64,000 nt of DNA from Xanthobacteraceae bacterium. Lineage in GTDB: Bacteria > Pseudomonadota > Alphaproteobacteria > Rhizobiales > Xanthobacteraceae. Under the pieces are notes generated by a model that was not told the DNA's origin, did no database searches, and saw only the letters and a list, made by a program, of their open reading frames with translations. A program made the translations under genes and the position numbers. The stretch covers positions 7,149-71,148 of the forward strand of contig JAIESC010000081.1 in the NCBI GenBank assembly GCA_019746355.1. Reading direction: 5' to 3'. Below, one piece after another: positions 50,166 through 59,387 of the stretch (position 1 is the stretch's first letter; each line of letters starts with the position of its first letter).

Positions 50166-52457
50166 ATGGCGGTCGAGGACTGGCTTGCGGCGTTTGAGGT
50201 CACCGACGCCGCGGGCCTCGGGAACGCTCAGGCGCGCGATGTCCTGGCGTTTTTGCAGCGCCATGCCTCGGGGTTCGCGACGGTCGTGGAGCTTCGCAAG
50301 GACGCCGACCGCGACCTTATTATCGTAGACATGCTAACCGGCGCGCCGCAGGCGCCGGTCTACCCCATCCTGAAACGCGAGCGGATCGGCATTCTCTTCT
50401 ACCGAGAGGATCGGCTCCCGTTCGTCGTGATGCTGCGCGACACATTTCCCGACACCGAGCATCAGCAAATCGTGCCGGAAGGGTACCCGTTCGTCATCTG
50501 CATTGACGACCGCCCGTGGTCGGAAGCAAGGCTGACCTGGACCCCCGCCGAGTTGGTGGACCGGATTGTGTGGTGGTTCCGCCGGGCGGCGCGCGGCGAT
50601 TTGCAGGACGCACGCCAGCCGCTCGATCCCATCCTGATGGGGAGCGGCTTGAGCTTCATTATGGCGCGCTCGATCCTTGACGCTGATGGCGCGCACGATC
50701 TTGTCGGCGAGTATGAGCCCACCTTCAGGAGCATGCTGCGCGTCAGGCGCCGCATTGAGGTTGGCGGCTCCGCGGTAGGAATGGACCCTGTCACGGTCAT
50801 GGCGTATCGCATCCCGCCCCAGCGCATGGAGCGGATGCGCCGGGCACCCGGCGACCTCGCAGGCCTTGCAACATGGCTGAATAACCGTGGGGTCGATCTG
50901 ATCGCCGATCTGCGCACCCGCCTTGCAGATGCGATCGACAAGGGCACGGCCGCAATGTGGTTGCTCCATGGCCGCACGGCCGTGATCGTGGAAATTCCGA
51001 TCCAGTCGCCGCGCGATGCGCGCGAGATCGGCGTCGACATGCGGGCCTTCATCACTGCGCGATCCGCGGGCGATATCGCGGTCAGCCTCGGCATCGCCCT
51101 CAAGCAGCAAGCCTCCAGCGAGGGCAGCCGGGTTGGGTACGTAAAGGCGATCCCTGCAACGGCGCCAGACATGGCGGGACTCGCGGCTATCGTGGTCCAG
51201 CCCGCGGAAGTGAATCTCGAGTTTGAACGTGACCTCTCGACCCGGCTCGCAGGCCGACAGGCGGTCGACGCGCGCCGCACGGTGTTGGTCGGGGCGGGCG
51301 CCATCGGGTCGCAGATCGCTGACAACCTCGCGCGCGAAGGGCGCTTCGAGTGGACCGTCATCGACGACGACCATGTGCTGCCGCACAATCTTGCGCGCCA
51401 CACCGCCGTCAGCGCCGATGTGACAAAGCCCAAGGCCGAGGCCGTGGCGGCGCGCGTGAACGCGATCATTTCAGGCGCGCCGATCGCAGCGCCGATCAAC
51501 GCCAACCTGTTCAGCACCGGCGCCACGGCAGAAGCCGCGCGTTCCGCGCTCGACAACGCAGAGATCATCATTGACACGACTGCTTCTGTGGTGGCGTCGC
51601 GGGCTCTGTCTGACGGGCCCTTTGCCGCCCGCCGTATCAGCGCCTTCTTCAATCCGACGGGCGAAGCGGCTGTCCTCCTCGCAGAGCCGCATGATCGATC
51701 CGTCACCTTGCGCGACCTCGAAGCGCAATATTACGGGCTGTTGTTGCGCACGCCGCGCCTTGCAGATCATCTCGGCAAGCTGGCTCAGACCGTCGCGTAT
51801 ACGGGTGCGTGTCGCGCCATCACCAACCGGATTCCAGCGTCGCGCGCGGCAATCCTCTCGGGCATCGCTGCAAACGGCATCGCTTCGATCGTCGATGGCG
51901 ACGCCGGCGCCATCCGAGTCTGGTCCTTATCGGCGTCGGGCGAGGTCACTCTCGACGCACCGGCGCTGGAACCCGTGATCAGCTACTTGGCCAAAGGGTG
52001 GACTATCGCGATTGACGCCGGCGTCATTCACCGCACCTACGAGATGCGGCAGGCCAAGCTTCCGCGCGAGACGGGCGGAATCCTGTTTGGGCTCGTTGAT
52101 ATTCCGGCGAGGTGGATCCATCTCGTCGAGGCGACGCCAGCGCCTTCCGGCAGCATCGAAGAGCCGGGCCAGTTCGTGCGCGGTATGGAAGGCGTCGATG
52201 AGATGATGGAGGAGGTCCAGCGGTTGACGGCCGGACAAATCCGCTACGTCGGCGAGTGGCACTCCCATCCGCCGCGATATTCGGCACGCCCCAGTGCCGT
52301 GGATGGCATGCAACTCGATTGGCTTGCAGCGCTGATGGGGATGGATTCGATGCCGGGCTTGATGGTGATCGCGGCGGACACCCAGCTCGCCGTTATTCTC
52401 GCAAGTGAGCATGCGAAGCGCGCCGACGCTGGATCACCTTCTGGGCGCGCCGAATGA
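50166..52457 (+). CDS. E2-E1-JAB triple-domain ubiquitin-like conjugation protein
   Basis: This 763-residue protein has three modules. Residues ~1-160 look like a prokaryotic E2: LPFVVMLRDTFPDTEHQQI, YPFVICIDDRPWSEARLTW with candidate Cys112, and WWFRRAARGDL. Residues ~370-600 are ThiF/E1: VLVGAGAIGSQIADNLA (376-382 loop), TVIDDDHVLPHNLARH, KPKAEAVAARVN and a candidate Cys549 in TGACRAITNR. Residues ~630-745 are a JAB/JAMM peptidase: ETGGILFG with Glu635, and EWHSHPPRYSARPSAVD with His699, His701, Ser710 and Asp713. All key residues are intact. It should activate, transfer and trim a ubiquitin-like tag. Confidence 0.88.
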   Translation: MAVEDWLAAFEVTDAAGLGNAQARDVLAFLQRHASGFATVVELRKDADRDLIIVDMLTGAPQAPVYPILKRERIGILFYREDRLPFVVMLRDTFPDTEHQQIVPEGYPFVICIDDRPWSEARLTWTPAELVDRIVWWFRRAARGDLQDARQPLDPILMGSGLSFIMARSILDADGAHDLVGEYEPTFRSMLRVRRRIEVGGSAVGMDPVTVMAYRIPPQRMERMRRAPGDLAGLATWLNNRGVDLIADLRTRLADAIDKGTAAMWLLHGRTAVIVEIPIQSPRDAREIGVDMRAFITARSAGDIAVSLGIALKQQASSEGSRVGYVKAIPATAPDMAGLAAIVVQPAEVNLEFERDLSTRLAGRQAVDARRTVLVGAGAIGSQIADNLAREGRFEWTVIDDDHVLPHNLARHTAVSADVTKPKAEAVAARVNAIISGAPIAAPINANLFSTGATAEAARSALDNAEIIIDTTASVVASRALSDGPFAARRISAFFNPTGEAAVLLAEPHDRSVTLRDLEAQYYGLLLRTPRLADHLGKLAQTVAYTGACRAITNRIPASRAAILSGIAANGIASIVDGDAGAIRVWSLSASGEVTLDAPALEPVISYLAKGWTIAIDAGVIHRTYEMRQAKLPRETGGILFGLVDIPARWIHLVEATPAPSGSIEEPGQFVRGMEGVDEMMEEVQRLTAGQIRYVGEWHSHPPRYSARPSAVDGMQLDWLAALMGMDSMPGLMVIAADTQLAVILASEHAKRADAGSPSGRAE

Positions 52458-53680
52458 CGCAGTCTGAACAATCGCCAACGATCGGACTCGCACTGTCTGG
52501 AGGCGGCTCTCGCGCCATTGCCTTCCATCTCGGTTGCCTGCGCGCCCTGCACGACCTCGGCATTCTTGCACGCGTGAAGGTGCTCTCAACGGTATCGGGC
52601 GGCAGCGTGATTGGCGCGCTCTACGCGGCCACCGACGCGCCGTTTCCCGAATTCGAAGCGAAGGTGCGCGCCATGCTCGCGCGCGGGTTGATGGTACCCA
52701 CGGTAACGGCCGCGTTCTCAACCTTGGAGGGCCCGAAGGCGTTCGTATGCGCCGCCCTCACTGGGTCAATTAACATCGTGTTCGTGATGCTGTCGTGGAC
52801 GCTGTGGGCGGTCAGCCTCCTCCTGCCATCCCGTTATCGGGGTGCCTTCCGCATCGACCACTGGCACCCGCCGATACGCCGCTTTGCGAGCCGAACGACC
52901 ATTCTCCGCCAGGCGATGGATGATCAGCTCTTCGGCGGCATGCGGCTCGATGCGTTGGGACCGACGAAGCCCCTCCTTATCATCAACGCTGCGGAGCTTC
53001 GTACCGGCTCCGCCTTCTACTTTACCGCCCAGGAATCCGGGTCATGGCGGTTGGGGCGTCTTGCGCGAGGCGACGTGACGCTCGCGCATGCGGTGACGGC
53101 CTCGGCCGCATACCCCATGTTTCTTCCGACGCTCGATCAGGTGTTGCCGTTCAACAAGCGCGACGGCTCAAGACAAATGGAGCGCGTCTCGCTCTCCGAT
53201 GGCGGCGTCTATGACAATCTCGGACTCGCACCACTCTGGCCTGACCGCGATCCTTCGATCAGTCTGAACGTCCAATCTGTAGACACGATTATCTGCTGTC
53301 GGGCCGGGTATGGTCTCCGTCATGATCCGCCATCTCAGTTCATGATCGCGAGAATTAAGAGCTCATTCGCTTCGATCTTCGATCGCGCGCAGAATGCGGC
53401 GACCAAGCGTCTCTTCGATCTTCGCGCCCACGGCCGGCTTGCCTCAGTCGTGATGCCGTACCTTGGCCAAGATGACGCCCGCCTCAAGTTCAAGCCCGCC
53501 GATCTCGTGACGCGCGAAAGTGCTTATGCCTATCCCACAGATTTCTCTGCAATGAGTCCCGAATGGGTCGAACGACTAAGCCGACGCGGTGAGCAGCTAA
53601 CACGAGCGTTGCTCGCGGAGCACGCACCGCACCTCGTGCAGCGGTCAGCGTCCGAAATGTCGTTGCCGCGGTCAGATTGA
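52454..53680 (+). CDS. Patatin-like phospholipase with a membrane segment
   Basis: This 408-residue protein has the patatin oxyanion loop SGGGSRA (residues 15-21), the nucleophile segment STVSGGSV (Ser48) and the Asp dyad SDGGVYDN (Asp249). Residues ~96-125 form a hydrophobic hairpin (IVFVMLSWTLWAVSLLLP). The GxSxG Gly is Thr46 here. Patatins such as CapV are phospholipase effectors in CBASS. By analogy it may degrade membranes when released or tagged. Its ATG overlaps the E2-E1-JAB stop by ATGA, so dose is coupled. Confidence 0.85.
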   Translation: MTQSEQSPTIGLALSGGGSRAIAFHLGCLRALHDLGILARVKVLSTVSGGSVIGALYAATDAPFPEFEAKVRAMLARGLMVPTVTAAFSTLEGPKAFVCAALTGSINIVFVMLSWTLWAVSLLLPSRYRGAFRIDHWHPPIRRFASRTTILRQAMDDQLFGGMRLDALGPTKPLLIINAAELRTGSAFYFTAQESGSWRLGRLARGDVTLAHAVTASAAYPMFLPTLDQVLPFNKRDGSRQMERVSLSDGGVYDNLGLAPLWPDRDPSISLNVQSVDTIICCRAGYGLRHDPPSQFMIARIKSSFASIFDRAQNAATKRLFDLRAHGRLASVVMPYLGQDDARLKFKPADLVTRESAYAYPTDFSAMSPEWVERLSRRGEQLTRALLAEHAPHLVQRSASEMSLPRSD

Positions 53681-53722
53681 TCGGGGCGAACGATCCAGCT
53701 CAAGACTGATAAGCTTTCCGTA

Positions 53723-53784
53723 GAATCCTATTCAGTTCGCGACTGGCAAGGAAATTGGCCTTTCCTTATCAGTTGCGACTGGCG
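53723..53784. repeat. Hairpin motif and short direct repeat after the patatin gene
   Basis: GAATCCTATTCAG starts a ~50-bp motif that matches 38124-38173 at about 70%. A perfect AAGGAAA/TTTCCTT hairpin follows, and TCAGTTCGCGACTGGC recurs as TCAGTTGCGACTGGC after it. It lies between two convergent genes, so a bidirectional terminator is likely. Confidence 0.45.
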
Positions 53785-53823
53785 ACCCTGCCTGGATTCG
53801 AAAACCAGACCGCACCACGCAAC

Positions 53824-55842
53824 CTATTGTGCCTTCAACCGTCGCAGGGCTGCGCTGCCATCGGCATCACCGGCGGCACTGGCCCGGCGATAGAGTCGAA
53901 TTGCCTCGTCCTTGTTTTTCGGCAGACCCAGTCCGAATTCATACATACCGGCAAGCCGCGTCATGCCGGCCGGTGAACCGGCGTCCGTCGCCCGCCGGAA
54001 CAGGCGAACTGCTTCTTTCAGGTCTTTCGCGATCCCAGCGCCATCGCGGTACATCATGCCCAGGTTCACCATACCCAGCGAAGACCCGGCGTCTGCGGAC
54101 TTGCGATACCAGATGATGGCCTGCGAGACGTCCTTCCGGGCACCTTTGCCGAACTGATAGCAGTAGGCGACCTGACTCATGCTGTCGGCAGCTCCTGCAT
54201 CGGCTGCGCGGCTGTACAACCGGAACGCCTCGTTCTCGTCCTTCCGCACGCCCTTACCGTCCCGATACATCGTCGCCAGATATTGCAGGGCTAACGGCAG
54301 ACCTTTTTCCGATGCCGTTCGATACCACCGGACCGCTTCCGCCTCGTTCTTCTGAACGCCAACCCCATTTTCGTAGGCCAAGCCCAGATTGACCATTCCC
54401 AGCAATGAGCCGGCGTCGACGGACTTACGATACCATTGCACGGCCTCGACGGCGCTCTGCCTTACACCTCGTCCGCCTTGGTAACTGAGACCAATCGCAT
54501 TGATGCTGTCCGCAATTCCTGAGTTGGCAGCTACGCGAAACAGTCGGACCGCTTCTTCGTCGTTTTTTTCGACGCCGGCACCGTCGCGGTACATGATGCC
54601 GAGATAGTAATTCGAGACCGCCAAGCCCCCGTCGATCGCCTTCCTGAATAAGCGTGCAGCTTCGCCGGCGTCCTTCGTCATCCCGGTTCCATTCAGGTAC
54701 ATGAGGGCGAGACCGTTCGTGCCGTCGGCCGACCCAAGATCCGACGCTTTGCGATACCAGCGGGCAGCTTCGGCTAGGTTCTTCTCAACGCCGATGCCTT
54801 CCTGGTAGGCTCGCGCAAGATTGGTCATTCCGTTGAGCGCGCCGGCTTCCGCGGCCCGGCGATGCCACCGCGCAGCTTCCTGCAAGTCCTTTTGCACGCC
54901 GCGTCCGGCGTCGTACATGAAGCCGATGTTGGCCATCGCCAGAGGATTTCCGAGGTCCGCCGCCCTTCGATACCAGCGGATCGCCTCGTCATCGGAATTC
55001 GAATTGCCCCGCTTCTGCAAGGCGCGGCCGAGCTGAAACATCGTGCGCGCACTGGGCTGGCCTGCTTCGGCAACGTCGCGGCATGCCGACACGGCCTTCT
55101 CCGCTTCGATCTGACTGAATTCCACTCCACTGAGCCCGGGTGGAAGTCCACGATCGAGGGGGGACGCCGCGGTGCGATCGCACTCGTCGATTTTGTAAGA
55201 TGCCGTCGACGGTGGCGTGCTGCGCGGGCCGACGGCTGCCTTCAACTGATATTTGAATCCGCTTGTAGCCGATTGATTGCTCGCTGTTCCGGTGACGGAT
55301 TGGAAAAGCTGGCAGGATTGCTGATAGGTGAATGCGACGCACTCCTTTTCGCCATGACAAAACTTTTCGCAGGTCGCAACGTCATCCGCGGAGCGTGAGA
55401 CGATGACCTCTCCCGTGAACAATGTCGCTGCACGGCGTTCGACGCTGACTGCCTCGGCTGACATCGAAGGCATCGGCTTCTTTGCATCCAGCCCGACAAC
55501 AAATGCTGGGTCAAACCGCAACGCCTCTAGAGACCGTTTCAGGGAACAGAGCTTACTGAACTTGTTGTGGGTGTACGCAACACACCGCGATTCGTTCTGG
55601 CATGCTGCTGAGCACGCCTGGAGATCCACATCCATGACATTGCCGACTTCGGATCCGACAACGTCGTAGTTGTCGTAAGGCTGCAGCGGGGGCTCTGCCT
55701 GAGCCATTTGTCGCAAATTCTGCCGTTCCGAAACAGCGGGCCGAGAATGCAGCAAACCCTTTTCAGGGTCGAAATGCGCAAGTGTGGGACCGCCTAGCGC
55801 GGTCCAGATCAGAATTAAGGTGCCCAACCTCAACGCGTTCAT
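53824..55842 (-). CDS. Secreted PAN-Sel1 repeat protein
   Basis: This 672-residue exported protein has a signal peptide (LRLGTLILIWTALGGPTLA), two PAN/Apple-type domains (~50-210) with paired Cys (ACSAACQNESRCVAY, CSLKRS; CEKFCHGEKECVAF), and about eleven Sel1 repeats of 36 residues (DEEAVRLFRVAANSG type). PAN domains bind protein or carbohydrate, and Sel1 arrays are scaffolds. The PAN pair closely matches the protein at 59779. It is divergent from the radical SAM gene. The ATG at 55842 is chosen over a TTG at 55866. Confidence 0.87.
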   Translation of the reverse strand: MNALRLGTLILIWTALGGPTLAHFDPEKGLLHSRPAVSERQNLRQMAQAEPPLQPYDNYDVVGSEVGNVMDVDLQACSAACQNESRCVAYTHNKFSKLCSLKRSLEALRFDPAFVVGLDAKKPMPSMSAEAVSVERRAATLFTGEVIVSRSADDVATCEKFCHGEKECVAFTYQQSCQLFQSVTGTASNQSATSGFKYQLKAAVGPRSTPPSTASYKIDECDRTAASPLDRGLPPGLSGVEFSQIEAEKAVSACRDVAEAGQPSARTMFQLGRALQKRGNSNSDDEAIRWYRRAADLGNPLAMANIGFMYDAGRGVQKDLQEAARWHRRAAEAGALNGMTNLARAYQEGIGVEKNLAEAARWYRKASDLGSADGTNGLALMYLNGTGMTKDAGEAARLFRKAIDGGLAVSNYYLGIMYRDGAGVEKNDEEAVRLFRVAANSGIADSINAIGLSYQGGRGVRQSAVEAVQWYRKSVDAGSLLGMVNLGLAYENGVGVQKNEAEAVRWYRTASEKGLPLALQYLATMYRDGKGVRKDENEAFRLYSRAADAGAADSMSQVAYCYQFGKGARKDVSQAIIWYRKSADAGSSLGMVNLGMMYRDGAGIAKDLKEAVRLFRRATDAGSPAGMTRLAGMYEFGLGLPKNKDEAIRLYRRASAAGDADGSAALRRLKAQ

Positions 55843-56037
55843 CGTACGGCACGTTTGCGGTGACAATCTTCACGTAGGTCGCAATCGACGGCTGCAGGCT
55901 ATTCTATTGCTTTGGGTCGCGATGGCAATCACCGCAACCGATGTTGGGCTTACGCGTGGCGCATCTTCCTCAAGAGCCTCTGTTTGGCGAGAAGCAGAAA
56001 AGCTAAGCTGGGGGCCCTACAATAAGGCTGCCAGCTC

Positions 56038-57156
56038 ATGCAGCAGGTCACCTCGCTCGTCATCGTTCAGCCGACGCCGTTCTGCAACATCGATTGCACC
56101 TATTGCTATTTGCCGCATCGGACTGATCGGAAGAGCCTGAGCATAGACAAAGTCGGCGTACTATTCGAAAGGCTGGCCTCGTTTCCTACAATTCCCGAAC
56201 GAGTTACCGTGGTTTGGCATGCGGGCGAACCACTGGTGCTCGGCCCCAAATACTACGACGAAGCTTTTTCACGCATCCGCGCAGTCAGTCCGGCGACCGT
56301 TCAGTTCGACCACGCGATGCAGACCAATGGTATACTTCTCACCGAGGAGTGGTGCGATCTCTTCAAACGCTGGGATGTTGGAATAGGTGTCAGTATAGAC
56401 GGTCCTCAACCCATTCACGATCTGTACCGCAAGACGCGATCCGGAAAGGGAACATACGACAAGGTAGTCGCCGGGATCGCTCTTCTGCAAAAGAACGACA
56501 TTCCATTTTACGTTATCTCTGTGTTGACGAAGGAAGCGCTGCTTCAACCCGACGAGATGTTCGATTTTTATCAGCACCTTGATATTCGCGATGTGGGTTT
56601 CAACTTCGAAGAGCAAGAAGGGATACACCGGGCGTCGAGTCTCAGCCACATGTCCTCGGATGACGGCGTTCTGAAATTCTTCGAGCGCTTCAGCGACCTC
56701 ATCATTGAGCGGCAATTTCCGATTGCGATCCGGGAGCTCGAAGAAACGCTGGCATCAATCGGCGCTCTCGACAAAGAGCCTTTGAACAACCAGACAATGT
56801 CCTTTGGAATACTGACGATCGATGTCAATGGCGAGGTCTTCACTTTCTCTCCTGAACTGGCGGGATACTCGTCCGACCAGTTTCCGACATTTTCCATCGG
56901 AAACATCTTCACGATGACATTTGATGAAATAAAGAGCTCGGCTGTGCTGAAGAAAATGGAGGCACAGATCAACGAAGGCGTGGAACGATGCCGGGCGGAA
57001 TGCAAGTACTTCCGACTTTGCGGGGGTGGCGCCCCGTCAAACAAGCTTTTCGAGAACGGCAGCTTTGCGTCGACAGAAACAACATATTGCAGGCTTGCCA
57101 AAAAACGTGTGGTCGATTTCGTCTTGGACACCATCGAGTCGCGATTGGTTCGCTGA
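56038..57156 (+). CDS. Radical SAM/SPASM peptide maturase, probable cyclophane-forming type
   Basis: This 372-residue enzyme has the radical SAM motif FCNIDCTYCYLP (Cys16, Cys20, Cys23) binding a 4Fe-4S cluster. It has WHAGEPLVLGPKYYDEAF, SIDGPQPIHDLYRKTRSGKG and a C-terminal SPASM region with CRAECKYFRLCGGG and TYCRL. These features fit the GrrM/OscB-like maturases that form C-C crosslinks in aromatic-X-X triplets. The next gene, 107 bp downstream, encodes an exported protein with ten aromatic-X-Asn triplets, the obvious substrate. The start is the ATG at 56038. Confidence 0.87.
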   Translation: MQQVTSLVIVQPTPFCNIDCTYCYLPHRTDRKSLSIDKVGVLFERLASFPTIPERVTVVWHAGEPLVLGPKYYDEAFSRIRAVSPATVQFDHAMQTNGILLTEEWCDLFKRWDVGIGVSIDGPQPIHDLYRKTRSGKGTYDKVVAGIALLQKNDIPFYVISVLTKEALLQPDEMFDFYQHLDIRDVGFNFEEQEGIHRASSLSHMSSDDGVLKFFERFSDLIIERQFPIAIRELEETLASIGALDKEPLNNQTMSFGILTIDVNGEVFTFSPELAGYSSDQFPTFSIGNIFTMTFDEIKSSAVLKKMEAQINEGVERCRAECKYFRLCGGGAPSNKLFENGSFASTETTYCRLAKKRVVDFVLDTIESRLVR

Positions 57157-57263
57157 ATTCCAAGCCTGATTTTTGCTGTTAGATCCACAATTTATGCTTG
57201 TGGTGCCTCTGAGACGTTGGGTAGGCTGGAAGCTGGCGTACCATTGGCCTTGGTAGGGTGGCC

Positions 57264-59387
57264 ATGTTCAATCGTGCTTTTAGTTTTTTTGCTGCGTTTA
57301 TCATTTCTCTTCCGGCTGCAGCCAAGCAATCGGCCGACACTCAACAGCCGCTAGACACCGATGCGCGACTGGATCGCGCAAAGGCGATCTTGGACACGCT
57401 CGACCAGCCTATCGACAACGGTGGCGTAACCAGGGATCAGCTGGATCCGAACAAGGTCGCTTGGAATAATTGGCGGAACTGGAACAACTGGAACAATTTC
57501 CGCAATAATTGGAACAACTTCCGCAACAACTGGAATAACTGGAATAATTTTCGCAATGTCCATACGCCGGCCGTCCAGCGACCGGCTCCGGTCGTTTCGC
57601 CCGCGCCGCGATACGTGCCTCAGCCGCCCGTCCAGCAAGTGCGGCCGCCGGTTCAACAGGTCGTCCCTCGCGTTGCGCCAGCTCCGCCACCGGCAGTTGT
57701 CGCGCCGCGCCCCGCCGTCACCACTCCGCCTCCTTTCAGCAGCCCGCCGGCCGTCGTTGCGCCGCGGCCTCTCACGCCGCCGCCCAGCGCCACGGTCGCT
57801 CCCCCACCGTCAAACGTCAGTCCCTCGCGCCCGAACTGGCCGGCCGTGGCACCGCCTCCGACAGCCATGCCGCCGCGACCGATGACGCCGCCCGGCGGGA
57901 CGGCCAATGTTGCACCGCCCGCGGCAGCGCCGTTGATCCCGCCGCCACGGCCCGTGGCGCCGCCACCCGCCGCCATGCCACAACCCGCGCCGCGGCCGCT
58001 GACGCCGCCCAGCGGGACGGCCAATGTCACGCCGCCTGCGGCACCGCCGTCAATTCCCGCACCGCGGCCCGTGGCGCCGCCACCTGCTGCCATGCCGCAA
58101 CCCGCGCCGCGGCCACTGACGCCGCCCAGCGGGACGGCCAACATGACACCGCCTGGCAACGCCGGGACTCCGATTGCGAATACGCCTCCCAACGTGCCGC
58201 CCCCGCGCCCGATCGCGACCCCGGCGCCCAAGCCGATGACGCCGCCAACGGGCGTCGCTCACGGCGCGCCGCCGTCATCACCCAATACCCTGACGTCCCC
58301 CGGCGGAGTCGCCCTGGGGGCGCCGCCGAATTCGGCTGGTACAACGCCGCGTCCTGCGCCCAGGCCGATTTCCCCGCCCGGTGCGACGACATCTCCGCCC
58401 ACGGCAGGCAGATCTGCGCCCGGAATAAACTCGGGGCAACAGGCAGGGGGGCGAAACTGGCCGCATTCCATCTGCACCTCGCCGGGGAATTGCCAGTACT
58501 GGGATGACAACAAGAATTCAGTGATGACGATGAACGGGCAGGTCGTGGCTTGCGCCGGCAACGCCTGTTCTGGGTCCGGGACCAGTGCCGGTTTTGCAAC
58601 TGCACCTTCCGGTCGCGGTGGCGGCGGTGTCGGCGCGCCGACCCGCGGTTCGGCCGCGGTCGAAACGATAGCCAACATGATCTCCGGATTCGCTCAGAAC
58701 AATGATGTCCCGGCCGCGCCGGATTCGGATAGGCCTCCATCGTCCGCCAGGCCAGCGCGACAAGGCAACTACGCTTACGACCCGCCGCCGGCCGCGCCGT
58801 CGCAACAGAGCAACTACGCCGACGACCCGCCGCCAGCCACGCCGCCGCAGCAAGGTAACTACGCTTCCGATCCACCGCCGGCTTCGCCACCGCCGTCGGA
58901 AACACCTGTTGCTTCCACAGAGCCTACCGACACTCAGTTGTCATCGAGTGAGCCAAGCCAAGAAGTGTTGAATCAGGAGAAGCAGCAGATCACGGATATC
59001 GCCGACAAGACGATCTCGTTTTTTCAAACGCGAGCTTCGGAATTCGTCGAGGACATGAAGCACGGCGCGGAGGTGTTCAAAGACCTGACGCTGGACGCCG
59101 CGAAAGAAGGAGAATTGACGAAAGAGACGCTCCAAAGAAATCTCGGATATGGCGCAGTGTCGGCGCTAACTGACGGCCTCGTGACCACGGCGCTTCCGAA
59201 AGGCGTCGACCCGCTCCAGGACTCCGCCAACACCTACTGGAAGGCGCTGCATCACAGCTTCGAGCATCCACCGACGCTGTCCGGCGCAATCGACAGAATT
59301 AAGGAACTGACATCCGACATCATTCCTGACTTCAAAGCGAAGGTCGATGGTCTGATGACACAGATCAAGAATTTCAAGGGTGATTAA
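57264..59387 (+). CDS. Exported aromatic-X-Asn repeat protein with long Pro-rich region, probable rSAM substrate
   Basis: This 707-residue protein has a signal peptide (residues 1-21) and a short leader-like helix TDARLDRAKAILDTLDQ. Ten W/F-X-N triplets (67-98) follow. Then comes a Pro/Ala-rich stretch (~100-420) with repeated blocks such as RPVAPPPAAMPQPAPRPLTP. A Cys-bearing patch (SICTSPGNCQYWDDN) and three NYAxDPPPA repeats lead to a helical C-terminal domain (EVLNQEKQQITDIADKTISF onward). The leader-triplet layout resembles GrrA/OscA-type precursors, but those are small. Here the core is fused to a large envelope protein. The ATG at 57264 has GGGTGG upstream. Confidence 0.85.
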   Translation: MFNRAFSFFAAFIISLPAAAKQSADTQQPLDTDARLDRAKAILDTLDQPIDNGGVTRDQLDPNKVAWNNWRNWNNWNNFRNNWNNFRNNWNNWNNFRNVHTPAVQRPAPVVSPAPRYVPQPPVQQVRPPVQQVVPRVAPAPPPAVVAPRPAVTTPPPFSSPPAVVAPRPLTPPPSATVAPPPSNVSPSRPNWPAVAPPPTAMPPRPMTPPGGTANVAPPAAAPLIPPPRPVAPPPAAMPQPAPRPLTPPSGTANVTPPAAPPSIPAPRPVAPPPAAMPQPAPRPLTPPSGTANMTPPGNAGTPIANTPPNVPPPRPIATPAPKPMTPPTGVAHGAPPSSPNTLTSPGGVALGAPPNSAGTTPRPAPRPISPPGATTSPPTAGRSAPGINSGQQAGGRNWPHSICTSPGNCQYWDDNKNSVMTMNGQVVACAGNACSGSGTSAGFATAPSGRGGGGVGAPTRGSAAVETIANMISGFAQNNDVPAAPDSDRPPSSARPARQGNYAYDPPPAAPSQQSNYADDPPPATPPQQGNYASDPPPASPPPSETPVASTEPTDTQLSSSEPSQEVLNQEKQQITDIADKTISFFQTRASEFVEDMKHGAEVFKDLTLDAAKEGELTKETLQRNLGYGAVSALTDGLVTTALPKGVDPLQDSANTYWKALHHSFEHPPTLSGAIDRIKELTSDIIPDFKAKVDGLMTQIKNFKGD
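57462..57557 (+). other. Ten tandem aromatic-X-Asn triplets (predicted cyclophane core)
   Basis: Residues 67-98 read as W-N-N, W-R-N, W-N-N, W-N-N, F-R-N, N, W-N-N, F-R-N, N, W-N-N, W-N-N, F-R-N. Every aromatic residue is followed at +2 by Asn, the triplet form used by three-residue cyclophane maturases. The DNA is built from near-repeats of TGGAACAAC and TTCCGCAA. Confidence 0.8.

Noticed and set aside
49162..53680. Calling the operon a canonical type II CBASS
   Set aside because: No CD-NTase gene is present in the window and the conjugation modules are fused as E2-E1-JAB, unlike separate Cap2 and Cap3.
57900..58150. Possible CRISPR-like array from regularly spaced repeats
   Set aside because: The repeats are in-frame Pro-Ala codons inside one coding sequence, with no unique spacers.
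57653..58231. Gly-rich minus-strand frame resembling a PE-PGRS or Gly-repeat RiPP
   Set aside because: It is simply the complement of the Pro-Ala repeats of the exported protein. No start signal.
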